From NCBI GenBank assembly GCA_964628435.1, contig CAZVON010000002.1, positions 9,484-73,483 of the forward strand: a stretch of 64,000 nucleotides of DNA, in the 5' to 3' direction. Source of the stretch: CAZVON01 sp964628435 (lineage in GTDB: Bacteria > Patescibacteriota > Microgenomatia > Levybacterales > UBA12049). Shown here in pieces: positions 17,054 through 26,938 of this stretch. The translations under genes were made by a program, and so were the position numbers. The notes beneath the pieces are model-generated. The model was not told the DNA's origin. It saw only the letters and a list, made by a program, of their open reading frames with translations, and ran no database searches. Positions within the stretch are counted from its first letter, which is position 1. Each line of letters begins with the position of its first letter.

Positions 17054-18823
17054 ATGAACAAAAACCATATCAGAAATTTTGCCATTATTGCCAATGTGGA
17101 TCATGGAAAATCTACTCTTGCCGATCGCATGCTTGAGGTTACCAAGACAGTCTCCAAGGAAGAAATGGAAGAACAGTTTTTGGATAGAAATCCCATTTCT
17201 CGAGAGCGCGGCATTACTATCAAGCTCGCTCCCGTCAGAATGAACTACATTCTGAATTCTGAACTCTACATTCTAAACTTGATTGATACTCCTGGCCACG
17301 TGGATTTTTCCTATGAAGTTTCGCGTACCCTTGCAGCATGTGAAGGCGTAGTTCTTTTGGTTGACGTAACCCAAGGAATTCAAGCGCAAACTGTTGCGCA
17401 TTACCAAACTGCGCAAAAATTAAACTTAAAAATTATTCCCGTAATTAATAAAATAGATTTACCAGATGCAAAGATTGAGGAAGTGGCAAAAGAAATAATG
17501 GAACTTACTAGTTGTACCAGAGGCGAAATTTTGCTGGTGTCTGCAAAAACAGGACAAAACATTGAGGTTCTTCTTGAAAGAATAGTAATGCACGTTCCTG
17601 CTCCGCAGGGAAAAAACGATGTGCTTCGCGCTTTAATTTTTGACGCTGTATACGATGAGTATCGCGGAGTTGTTGCGTATGTTCGGATTATTGATGGAAA
17701 TGTTAAAAAGGGAGAGCGTATTCAACTATTTCAAAATCATGCAAAAACAGACATTACAGAATTAGGATTTTTTTCTCCTTTTTTGTACCCATCAGAAAGG
17801 TTGATAGCTGGAGAAATTGGGTATATTATTACCGGTATTAAAGATATTCGACAGTGCAGAGTTGGAGACACGATAATCAATTCAGAATTTAAAATTCAGA
17901 ATTCAGAACACGCGATCAATGAAAAAAAGCAAAAAGTGTATGTTCTCCCTGGATATATTGTTCCAAAACCAATGGTGTTTTTGGGAGTATATCCTCGTAG
18001 TACGAGCAATCTAGTCCATCTGAAAGAATCTTTAGTAAAGTTGGCGCTCAACGATACCGCATTAAGTTTTACCGAAGAATATTCAGCTTATTTAGGAAGT
18101 GGGTATCGAGTAGGTTTCTTGGGACTATTGCACGCTGAAATTGTAAAAGAACGACTCAAGCAAGAGTTTAATCTTGACTTGTTGTTTACCATGCCACATG
18201 TGCTATACGAACAGACAGGTGATGGTCGTTTGCGTGAGCCAATCATAAAGTTGACTGTTTATACGCCCATCACCTATGTTGGTAATATTATGACAATCTG
18301 CCAAAAGAAAAAAGGGATACTTCTGTCGTTAAACTACCATGAGTCTTATGCTGTTTTGGAATACAAGCTTTCTTATAGTATGTTTATGAGAGGACTTTCT
18401 GCGGAACTCAAATCTGTATCATCTGGATTTGCAAGTATTGATTACGAACTCATAGACTATGAAGAAGCAGATCTGGCTAGACTTGAAATTCGTATTAACG
18501 ACTATCCAATTGATGTATTGTCAGAGTATGTGTATAAAGACGAAGCGATATATAAAGCCCGAGAAAAAGCAGCACATTTAAAAAATTCAATTCCTAAGCA
18601 ACAGTTTAGACAAATAATCCACGGAGTGGTGGACGCGGCGATTGTGGTAAGAGAAGAGATTCCACCATTTAGAAAAGATGTCTTACAAAAAATGTCTGGT
18701 GGAGATAGAACAAGAAAAGATAAACTGTTGGAAAAGCAAAAAAAAGGAAAATCACGGATGCTTCAGACAGCAAAAATAGAACTACCCCAAGAAGCGCTCT
18801 ATTCGTTATTAGAAAATAAGTAA
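17054..18823 (+). CDS. lepA: elongation factor 4 (LepA)
   Basis: A 589-residue translational GTPase. The G1 motif is in NVDHGKSTL at about residues 13-21, G2 is RERGITI, G3 DTPGHVDF and G4 NKIDLP. LepA-specific domains follow, ending in the basic C-terminal tail. It back-translocates stalled ribosomes. The start is set at ATG 17054 because homology begins there and a promoter lies just upstream; the open frame from 16949 is too long. Two copies of TTCAGAATTCAGAA in opposite orientation are embedded in the coding region, the second encoding a charged insert after the GDT motif. Confidence 0.94.
   Translation: MNKNHIRNFAIIANVDHGKSTLADRMLEVTKTVSKEEMEEQFLDRNPISRERGITIKLAPVRMNYILNSELYILNLIDTPGHVDFSYEVSRTLAACEGVVLLVDVTQGIQAQTVAHYQTAQKLNLKIIPVINKIDLPDAKIEEVAKEIMELTSCTRGEILLVSAKTGQNIEVLLERIVMHVPAPQGKNDVLRALIFDAVYDEYRGVVAYVRIIDGNVKKGERIQLFQNHAKTDITELGFFSPFLYPSERLIAGEIGYIITGIKDIRQCRVGDTIINSEFKIQNSEHAINEKKQKVYVLPGYIVPKPMVFLGVYPRSTSNLVHLKESLVKLALNDTALSFTEEYSAYLGSGYRVGFLGLLHAEIVKERLKQEFNLDLLFTMPHVLYEQTGDGRLREPIIKLTVYTPITYVGNIMTICQKKKGILLSLNYHESYAVLEYKLSYSMFMRGLSAELKSVSSGFASIDYELIDYEEADLARLEIRINDYPIDVLSEYVYKDEAIYKAREKAAHLKNSIPKQQFRQIIHGVVDAAIVVREEIPPFRKDVLQKMSGGDRTRKDKLLEKQKKGKSRMLQTAKIELPQEALYSLLENK
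17249..17264. repeat. short palindromic repeat in lepA, copy 1
   Basis: ATTCTGAATTCTGAAC in the coding sequence near lepA residue 66. It is the reverse complement of the core TTCAGAATTCAGAA found at 17895-17908. Confidence 0.6.
17881..17908. repeat. short palindromic repeat cluster in lepA, copy 2
   Basis: Three overlapping TTCAGAAT-type units separated by a TTTAAAA stretch; the core TTCAGAATTCAGAA is at 17895-17908. The reading frame is kept and encodes the extra segment INSEFKIQNSEHA, which is not part of the usual LepA domain boundary. Confidence 0.6.
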
Positions 18824-18828
18824 CTCAA

Positions 18829-19980
18829 TTAAAGAGCAAAGAAAATCATCGCGCCAATAATCGAAAGTGCCGCTCCTGCTAATCCAACTCCAATAAAGGT
18901 TTCTCCTGGACCAGAAGATGGTAATGGTTCTCGAGTGGCGGTTGGTTGATTAACGATTGGCGCTGTCGTTGCGGTAGGTATTATGGTTGCCGATGGCGTG
19001 CTGGTTCCAGTTCCATTTCCACTTGATCCTTGCGTTACCGTTATTGTTTGAGCACAGGTAGCTGGCGTACTGGTAGCGTTATTGTTATCTGTCAAGATTG
19101 CGCTTGCTTTATAAGTGCCAGGATTATTATAGGTGTGGGCAACTTGTACGCTGACCGTGTTTGATCCAATACCTCCTCCTTGAGTAGTGTCTTGTACTGG
19201 GCCATCTCCAAAATCAAAAGTAACTTTTTGAATGGTTCCATTGGTATCAGTACCATTTGCGGTAAACGTAATAGAAAAAGGCGCAGTTCCCGAAGTGGTT
19301 CTATCGACATTCAAGGAAGTACAAGCAGGCGCTTGGTTGGCAGCCTGAGGAGCAGATGTTAGGGTGGGAGTGGGCGCTGCGTCTGCAATGGTAAGACTGA
19401 TGGGTTCTTGTGAAGAGATTACATTCTCATTAAATTGGTCAGGACAATTCGTTGGATCTGCTGGAGTACAGCGAGAAGAGAGGACTTGCGTTTGAGGATC
19501 TGGCGCAAAGCGTATTTGAGTCGTTCCCGATCCAGTTGCTTGAAAGGTAAGCGTTGCGATTTTTGTAACTGTTTGGATAAGCTTGGTTGTATCTGCGCCT
19601 ATAGAAAGAGTAATAGAAATATTATTAGAAGTAATGGTAGGTCCTTCTAGTGTTGCTGGAAAAACTTGCGTGTTTGGGCAAATACTGCTTCCACATTCAG
19701 TACCGGTCGTCACAGGTGTTAATTTGCTGGGCTCAAATGTAAAAGTTAACTTTGCAAAATTAACAATATTTTGTCCTGGGTCCATCATCACATCTAGTCG
19801 CACGGTATCTCCTACCTTAATTGGTTGGGAGGGGGGCGTAAAGTAAAGCCGTGTTGAAGGGGTTGCTTTGCTAGTGGTTATTTGTTGTTGTTGCAATAGA
19901 TATATGGTAAGAGGGATAGCGATAAGAAGTACAACAATGACACCTAAAAGAAGTAATTTTTTGGGTGTTGAAAATGCCAT
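18829..19980 (-). CDS. cohesin/PKD-domain surface protein
   Basis: A 383-residue surface protein. It has an N-terminal membrane helix (about 9-30), a cohesin-like beta domain (about 42-200, starting RLYFTPPSQPIKVGD) and a PKD domain (about 222-318, with FDFGDG and AHTYNNPGTY). A Ser/Thr/Pro linker precedes LPSSGPGETF and a final hydrophobic helix. LPSSG before a hydrophobic end resembles a sortase sorting signal, but the usual positive tail is missing. Cohesin domains bind dockerins; no dockerin was noticed in the window. It is convergent with lepA (5 bp apart). The start is supported by AGGGG before the ATG. Confidence 0.85.
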   Translation of the reverse strand: MAFSTPKKLLLLGVIVVLLIAIPLTIYLLQQQQITTSKATPSTRLYFTPPSQPIKVGDTVRLDVMMDPGQNIVNFAKLTFTFEPSKLTPVTTGTECGSSICPNTQVFPATLEGPTITSNNISITLSIGADTTKLIQTVTKIATLTFQATGSGTTQIRFAPDPQTQVLSSRCTPADPTNCPDQFNENVISSQEPISLTIADAAPTPTLTSAPQAANQAPACTSLNVDRTTSGTAPFSITFTANGTDTNGTIQKVTFDFGDGPVQDTTQGGGIGSNTVSVQVAHTYNNPGTYKASAILTDNNNATSTPATCAQTITVTQGSSGNGTGTSTPSATIIPTATTAPIVNQPTATREPLPSSGPGETFIGVGLAGAALSIIGAMIFFAL

Positions 19981-20011
19981 AATATCCCCTATTAAACTAA
20001 GCGATATATGT

Positions 20012-20041
20012 ATCGTATAAGAGAATGTACTGTAGTGTCAA
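20012..20041 (-). promoter_or_regulatory. promoter of the cohesin/PKD gene
   Basis: TTGACA (20036-20041), 18 bp spacer, TACGAT (20012-20017). The leader is about 25 nt and includes AGGGG before the ATG at 19980, so this gene uses a conventional ribosome-binding site. Confidence 0.65.
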
Positions 20042-20066
20042 GTATAAAAAACTCAACTATAGGTTA

Positions 20067-20095
20067 TTGACAACAGAAAAAACATAGTGTATAAA
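20067..20095 (+). promoter_or_regulatory. promoter of groES-groEL
   Basis: Perfect TTGACA (20067-20072), 17 bp spacer, TATAAA (20090-20095). A CIRCE-like half site follows immediately at 20096. A second TTGACA lies at 20116-20121 with weaker -10 candidates 15-18 bp on, so a second start is possible. The 180 bp divergent spacer holds no gene. Confidence 0.75.
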
Positions 20096-20122
20096 TTAGC
20101 AGTCATAATCTTCAATTGACAT
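20096..20122 (+). promoter_or_regulatory. CIRCE-like half operator before groES
   Basis: TTAGCAGTC directly after the -10 box matches the left arm of the hrcA operator (TTGGCAGTC at 31218), and the next bases ATrAT also agree. The right arm at the expected distance (20114-20122) is poorly conserved. HrcA control of groESL is therefore possible but unproven. Confidence 0.4.
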
Positions 20123-20160
20123 TTCTTTCTGCCCGATAAAATAATTTTTTTATATCATCT

Positions 20161-20484
20161 ATGGCACGAAAAACAAATTCGACAGTTAACAATTCGGTTA
20201 ATATTCAACCATTGTTTGATAATGTGCTTATACGGCCTTTAGATGCCGAAGCAAAAACCGCAAGCGGTATCATTCTTCCTGATTCAGCAAAAGAAAAACC
20301 ACAAAAAGGGACTGTAATGGCAGTAGGTCTTGGCGCGTATGATGAAGATGGAGAAAGAGTTCCAATGGACGTAAAAGTTGGTCAAATGGTTATGTATAAA
20401 AAATGGGGAGGAAACGAAATAAAAGTAAAAGGAGAGGAATGGATTTTAGTCGAACAAAAAGATATTCTTGCAATTGTTAACTAA
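20161..20484 (+). CDS. groS: co-chaperonin GroES
   Basis: A 107-residue protein with the GroES fold: the PLFDNVLIRPLDAE start of the beta barrel near residue 18, mobile loop AKTASGIILPDSAKEKP at 32-48, and a C-terminal VEQKDILAIV. A 17-residue Thr/Asn-rich N-terminal extension precedes the usual start. It caps GroEL during protein folding. The GroEL gene follows with a 27 bp gap. Confidence 0.95.
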   Translation: MARKTNSTVNNSVNIQPLFDNVLIRPLDAEAKTASGIILPDSAKEKPQKGTVMAVGLGAYDEDGERVPMDVKVGQMVMYKKWGGNEIKVKGEEWILVEQKDILAIVN

Positions 20485-22149
<1,665 letters not shown>

Positions 22150-22169
22150 CACTGAAAAAGTATTGTAAT

Positions 22170-22198
22170 TTGTAACTACGGTTTTTCTTTGGTATAGT
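22170..22198 (+). promoter_or_regulatory. promoter of the PEGA/SH3 gene
   Basis: TTGTAA (22170-22175), 17 bp, TATAGT (22193-22198). The -10 ends 12 nt before the ATG at 22211, leaving a leader of about 6 nt and no ribosome-binding site. Confidence 0.6.
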
Positions 22199-22210
22199 AG
22201 TATCTTGCCT

Positions 22211-23062
22211 ATGCGCAAAATACTATTTTTTCTCCTACCAATAATGGTTGTAGGAGGTATATTGGTATGGTATACGACCTTTTTTAAGAAGGGAAATGAA
22301 AAAGGAGCGTTACAAGTAACCTCCATCCCTAAAAGTGCTGTGTATTTGAACGGTAAACAAATTGGGCAAACACCACTTTGTAAATGCGATCCAGGGACTA
22401 TGTTGCCGGTTGGTGAGTATACAGTAAAATTGGTACCTTTAGAAAGTACAAGCCTTCCGTTCGAAGAGAAAGTTACTATAGGGAAATCAGTATTAACAGT
22501 TGTAGACAGAACATTTGGTGAAGGTCCCACCGCAGAAGGTAGTATTATAACATTAACGCCTCTTAAAACTACAAAAGACGTAGAATTGCTGATTCTTTCT
22601 TTACCAGATAAAGCAGAGGTCCTTCTGGATAATGTTATTGCTGGTTCAACACCATTACTATTAAACAACATTAGCGCTTCAGATCATGAGATTAAAATAC
22701 TTAAAAGTGGATATAAAGAAAAAATTGTGAGAATTCGTGTAGTACCGGGATATAAACTTACAGGCATGATTTATTTAGGCATTAATCCGTCTCTGGAAGC
22801 ACAATCTGCCACAAAGAATTCTTCTGTAGAAAAAGAAGCTTCTGAGTCGGCAACTCCATTTCTTGTGCAGGTGAGCATTTTATCAACTCCTACAGGGTTT
22901 CTACGTGTCAGCGCGGTTAGTTCATTAGATGCCTCAGAAATTGCTCAAGTTACTCCAGGAGAATCATTTGAACTGTTAGAAGAAAAAACAGAGTGGTTTC
23001 GTATTAAACTGCAGGATGGTAGTTCGGGCTGGATTAGTTCTGCGTACGCCCAAAAAGAGTAA
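22211..23062 (+). CDS. PEGA- and SH3-domain envelope protein
   Basis: A 283-residue protein with an N-terminal membrane helix, two PEGA-type beta domains (about 33-125, with AVYLNGKQIGQTP, and about 130-190, with AEVLLDNVIAGSTP), a short linker and a bacterial SH3 domain at the C-terminus (about 215-280, ending DGSSGWISSAYA). It is anchored in the membrane with its domains outside, probably touching the cell wall or S-layer. Start ATG 22211 is chosen over an in-frame TTG at 22205. It is convergent with the UbiA-like gene, 1 bp apart. Confidence 0.85.
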   Translation: MRKILFFLLPIMVVGGILVWYTTFFKKGNEKGALQVTSIPKSAVYLNGKQIGQTPLCKCDPGTMLPVGEYTVKLVPLESTSLPFEEKVTIGKSVLTVVDRTFGEGPTAEGSIITLTPLKTTKDVELLILSLPDKAEVLLDNVIAGSTPLLLNNISASDHEIKILKSGYKEKIVRIRVVPGYKLTGMIYLGINPSLEAQSATKNSSVEKEASESATPFLVQVSILSTPTGFLRVSAVSSLDASEIAQVTPGESFELLEEKTEWFRIKLQDGSSGWISSAYAQKE

Positions 23063-23063
23063 A

Positions 23064-24008
23064 TCAACCTCCAATAATATAAATAATGCTTGCTACGAGT
23101 AGTATCCAAATGACTACAGTTGAGAGTAATGGAACATCGTGGAGTAACACTTTTTCTGGACTTTCTCCTTCGTGTTTTTCATAGATGTCTTGTAGGTATC
23201 GCATTAATCCATATACAACTGGAATGATAGTGATCATAAGCCATTTTCTTTGAAAAAAAGATGGCAAAAATTCTGGCATAAGGATATCTAAAGAGATTCT
23301 TACTCCACTTGGGTTTTCCAAAAAGGTAAATAGTGAATAAAAAATAAACGTTGAGGTAGCAAAAATAGACGCATATACGTCTAACAATCGTTCTGAATAA
23401 TGCGACAATGTTTTTCGGGTATATTTTATTTCTGCAGGAGAAAATTTAGAAAGAAGCGTAAGTTCTGATCGTCTTTTCCCAATGGCAAGGAATAAAGATA
23501 GCGCAATAGTAGTCAGTAAAAGCCATACAGAAATATGATACCCAGTAGCAAACTCACCCGCGTATACCCGCAAAATATAGCCTGCTGCTAACGCTAAAAT
23601 ATCAATTACTGCGATATGTTTTAGAAAAAAAGAATAGGATATTTGAAGAACTAAATATACAAAAATAGAGATAAAAAATGCAGGGGTAATGAAGAACCCA
23701 AGTGCAAAAGAAAAAAAAGTAAGTATTAAAGCAGTAGCAATGGCAACTGAGAGTGAAATATCTCCCCTGGCAAGAGGACGAAATTTTTTAAACGGATGGA
23801 GTCGGTCTTTTTCTCGATCGAGAATATCATTAACAATATAGATTGCAGAAGAAAGCATGCAAAAGACAATAAACGCCATCATCACTTTCTCAAGACTGAT
23901 AAAATCAAATAGCTGTCCAGTGAAGGTGATTGCAGCGAAGACAGCGATATTTTTGGTCCATTGTCGTGGCCGAATTAGCCTCAATAGGTTATAAAGCGTT
24001 TTTTTCAT
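23064..24008 (-). CDS. UbiA-family prenyltransferase, DPPR-synthase-like
   Basis: A 314-residue membrane protein with about nine helices. The first aspartate motif NDILDREKDR is followed by HPFKKFRPLARG, the pattern of decaprenyl-phosphate phosphoribosyltransferase (actinobacterial DPPR synthase, first step of polyprenyl-phospho-arabinose synthesis). A second acidic motif (LLDVYA) lies near the middle. It would supply a polyprenyl-phosphate pentose to GT-C transferases. The start at ATG 24008 is preferred to 24026; either overlaps the WecA-like gene. Confidence 0.83.
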   Translation of the reverse strand: MKKTLYNLLRLIRPRQWTKNIAVFAAITFTGQLFDFISLEKVMMAFIVFCMLSSAIYIVNDILDREKDRLHPFKKFRPLARGDISLSVAIATALILTFFSFALGFFITPAFFISIFVYLVLQISYSFFLKHIAVIDILALAAGYILRVYAGEFATGYHISVWLLLTTIALSLFLAIGKRRSELTLLSKFSPAEIKYTRKTLSHYSERLLDVYASIFATSTFIFYSLFTFLENPSGVRISLDILMPEFLPSFFQRKWLMITIIPVVYGLMRYLQDIYEKHEGESPEKVLLHDVPLLSTVVIWILLVASIIYIIGG

Positions 24009-25086
24009 CGGCTTTTTCCATAACAAAATGTAGAAATAGAAGGGCTCCTCCTACAATTACTCCAAGCATAATAATGACAAATACTTTTCCTTCACTCGAA
24101 AGTATGAGAGATAACGTCCCCAATATAGCAGAAATACCCCAATAAAACAATGCAATAGATCGTTGTGGAAATCCTAACTTTAACAATAAGTGATGAAGGT
24201 GTTTCTTGTCATGCCAAAATGGTGATTTACCAGTGAATATTCGTCTCAGAATAGTAAATGCGCCATCAACCATAGGTACTCCCATTACAAGTATTGCTGT
24301 TGCAAGTTTTGCACCAGAAAGAATAGAAACGACGCTTAATAGTAAATACACAAATGTAGCACCATAGCCAGGGAAAATTTTTGCCGGATAAAAGTTAAAT
24401 ATCAGAAATCCTGCCGATATTCCAGCGATAATAAATGATAATGTTGCTACGATTTCGGTTTGAATAGTTGAGTCAGAATATCGAAGGCTCAACAAACCAA
24501 TAACAATTGCAGAAATGGCGACAATACCAGGCATTTGTCCATCAACCCCCTTGCTCCAATTGAGCATATTCATGACCCAAACAATCCAGACAAGAGCAAG
24601 AATATCACCTATTGAAAATGAGAAAGGAATTCCCATTATAGCAGTAGCAATTTTTAGAGTGTCTAAATGAAGAATACCTCCAAGTGGATTGGTAATAAAC
24701 GGAATACTGATCCCGCTTCCCACAATAATCGCAGCGGTAAAAATATTACCAATAAACCGTAAATATGGAGAGACATCAAGCTTATCATCAAGAGTGCCGA
24801 TCAGAAGTGCCAGAAAAGATGCAAAAAATAAGGAAGTGGTAATAGGAGTGATTGGTAAAAAAACAAGACTGGTAATAAAAAAACCAATAAAAAGGGGAAT
24901 GCCGCCGCCTCGAGGAATAGGAGTCTTATGAATAATCGCAGGATGTTTATGAAGTTTTGGATCATCGAAAATTCCCATTTTTTTTATAAAAATCAGCGCA
25001 ATGGGTGTACTTACTGCTGTGATGATCAAGGCGATAATGAAAGGAAGAAGGTAAGTTAAAAACGGTATGTTAACTATCATACGCAT
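23989..25086 (-). CDS. WecA/TagO-like polyprenyl-phosphate sugar-1-P transferase
   Basis: A 365-residue glycosyltransferase-4 membrane protein with about ten helices. Visible motifs are HKTPIPRGGG near residue 52, DDKLDVSP near 100, the NMLNWSKGVDGQMPG block around 180 and the late HDKKHLHHLLLKLG. These mark transfer of HexNAc-1-phosphate from UDP onto undecaprenyl phosphate, the first step of a lipid-linked glycan. The lysine/histidine block at the C-terminal end favours WecA over MraY. Its ATG overlaps the upstream stop (TAATG). Confidence 0.88.
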   Translation of the reverse strand: MRMIVNIPFLTYLLPFIIALIITAVSTPIALIFIKKMGIFDDPKLHKHPAIIHKTPIPRGGGIPLFIGFFITSLVFLPITPITTSLFFASFLALLIGTLDDKLDVSPYLRFIGNIFTAAIIVGSGISIPFITNPLGGILHLDTLKIATAIMGIPFSFSIGDILALVWIVWVMNMLNWSKGVDGQMPGIVAISAIVIGLLSLRYSDSTIQTEIVATLSFIIAGISAGFLIFNFYPAKIFPGYGATFVYLLLSVVSILSGAKLATAILVMGVPMVDGAFTILRRIFTGKSPFWHDKKHLHHLLLKLGFPQRSIALFYWGISAILGTLSLILSSEGKVFVIIMLGVIVGGALLFLHFVMEKADEKNAL

Positions 25087-25439
25087 TAAATCATTAATTG
25101 GAGTGTTCTGATACTAAACAAAAGGGTAAAAATGCAAATAAGAAGACTTACTACAGCAAAAATTCTTGATACTAACGGTAGTTTTTCATATAAATAAGCA
25201 GACAGAAAAAAATTAATTATGCACACAAATGTGGTTATTCCAATAGGAAGAAAAATTGTGTTTTTTGCACCAATACGCATATCTCCCCATGGCATTTGGT
25301 TAAAGATCGGAAGATAAGGAGGGATTTGCGAATATAGTAGCAAGATATATGAAACACTAATTACCAACAGTGAAATGCTGGAAAGATATCCTAACAGAAA
25401 AGTATTGTCATTTTTGAATTGCTTAAAAGAGATATTCAT
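25086..25439 (-). CDS. small three-helix membrane protein
   Basis: A 117-residue protein with three or four predicted membrane helices and a conserved-looking extracytoplasmic stretch between helices 1 and 2 (QIPPYLPIFNQMPWGD). I recognise no function, although the layout resembles DUF1648-type proteins. It overlaps the GT39 gene upstream by 17 bp and shares a TAATG junction with the WecA-like gene, so it is part of the same transcript. The start ATG 25439 is preferred over 25451. Confidence 0.65.
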   Translation of the reverse strand: MNISFKQFKNDNTFLLGYLSSISLLVISVSYILLLYSQIPPYLPIFNQMPWGDMRIGAKNTIFLPIGITTFVCIINFFLSAYLYEKLPLVSRIFAVVSLLICIFTLLFSIRTLQLMI

Positions 25440-26925
25440 ACACAATGGCATTTTTAATAACTATTTTAGGAACATACCCGTTGAGTCGGAACGGAATCGG
25501 GTGATGACGAGAAGTTATCACAATAAACGCAGGTCTATTATTGAGAACTGCTTGTTTAGATTCCTCTAAAGTTTTGGGGGTTGCTGTCATATGATATGCG
25601 ACAGTAAAACGACCAGGTGGTAATTTATGAACAAGTTTATAAAGTTGTGCATTGTTTCCCCAGATAAACAGGGAATCTGTTTTCTTTGCGTGCATTTTTA
25701 GGTATTGCGCTAATTCATAATCAGTGGGAGTATTTGCATCAAAAAAAGCTTGGTAGGCTTGCAAAGATTTTTTATGAGTTAAAAATTCATAAAAATTTAT
25801 ATAGTAACCTACATTCTTTTTATATAAGTCAAAATTTTTTATTACAATCATCAGTAGAATAAAAAAAAGGAAACATCCAGTAAAAAACAAGCTTCTTACG
25901 ATAATTTTTTTTGTTTTTTGAATAATGACAAATTCCTGAAGCAATAGTCCTATAAGAAGTACGAAACTGGGAAGAAGTACAAGCAAATAGTGGGTATATG
26001 GTCGTTGAGAAAATAACGCATTAAAAAGAGAGAAAAGTACCCAGATTAAAATAAACAGAAATGAAGAAGAAAGCGTAAAACGATTCTTGATAAGAATATA
26101 TATACTGAAAAAAAGAATGCCTAATTTTAGAAGTAGTAATCCTTGTGGAATAAAGAATCTATTTCCATATCCTACATATCCCACATTTTGAATGAAAGCC
26201 GCAGTGAAAAAATCAAAAAACGCTCCATTGATAAGGAAAAAAACTCCAGTGCTAACAATGGGAAGGAAAAATCCACCAGCAAAGGGTATCAGATGAAAGA
26301 AAGTTTGGACGACATTTCTTTTCAGCGTTCCCACAGAAAGAAGGAATATAGAAAAAGCAAGAAAATCAAAGAAAGCAACTGCTTTAAACATAAACGCAAT
26401 AGACAGTACTATACCAGCGGCTAAGAGTTTGTAGGGGTTAAGAGAGGAGGCCGTGGTAAATACTAAAAGCCCTGCATACATAATTGGAAGAAGCATAAAA
26501 TTTTCCGCATTTGCAATATTTCCTTCTAAAAGGGGAATAGCAAATAATAATGCGTATAGTCCTGTTATACCATACACAACTTGAGGATAAAAAGTACCTG
26601 AGATATTTGTAAACAATTTTTGGCTCAGGAAAAAGAAAGATATTACAGATATAAGTCCTACCACAAGTGATACCAACCGAATGGTAAACTGATCAGAAGA
26701 AAATAATGCATACGTTACATATAACAACGGAGGTTTATTATCCCAAATATCTCGATAAAGAAATCGGCCATCTGAAAGTCCCATACCAATTACCTGATAA
26801 ATTCCCTCATCTCCATACCAGTATGGTTCAAATAATGATGGGAGTCTCAATAGGATAAAAAAGAAAGAAATGAGAAGGAGAATCCAATAAGTGGTGTTTT
26901 TTTCAAGATAGACGAGAAATTTCAT
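25423..26925 (-). CDS. GT39-like membrane glycosyltransferase
   Basis: A 500-residue multi-pass membrane protein. The first extracytoplasmic loop holds WYGDEGIYQ followed by GRFLYRDIWDNKPPLLY, a strong signature of the PMT_2/GT39 family, with the DE pair as catalytic candidate. About eleven helices precede a short soluble C-terminal domain. It is clearly a different subfamily from the tandem pair at 7158-10489. A role in glycan assembly with the downstream WecA-like and UbiA-like enzymes is likely from operon position. Confidence 0.85.
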   Translation of the reverse strand: MKFLVYLEKNTTYWILLLISFFFILLRLPSLFEPYWYGDEGIYQVIGMGLSDGRFLYRDIWDNKPPLLYVTYALFSSDQFTIRLVSLVVGLISVISFFFLSQKLFTNISGTFYPQVVYGITGLYALLFAIPLLEGNIANAENFMLLPIMYAGLLVFTTASSLNPYKLLAAGIVLSIAFMFKAVAFFDFLAFSIFLLSVGTLKRNVVQTFFHLIPFAGGFFLPIVSTGVFFLINGAFFDFFTAAFIQNVGYVGYGNRFFIPQGLLLLKLGILFFSIYILIKNRFTLSSSFLFILIWVLFSLFNALFSQRPYTHYLLVLLPSFVLLIGLLLQEFVIIQKTKKIIVRSLFFTGCFLFFILLMIVIKNFDLYKKNVGYYINFYEFLTHKKSLQAYQAFFDANTPTDYELAQYLKMHAKKTDSLFIWGNNAQLYKLVHKLPPGRFTVAYHMTATPKTLEESKQAVLNNRPAFIVITSRHHPIPFRLNGYVPKIVIKNAIVYEYLF

Positions 26926-26938
26926 GCAAAATGAGTGA

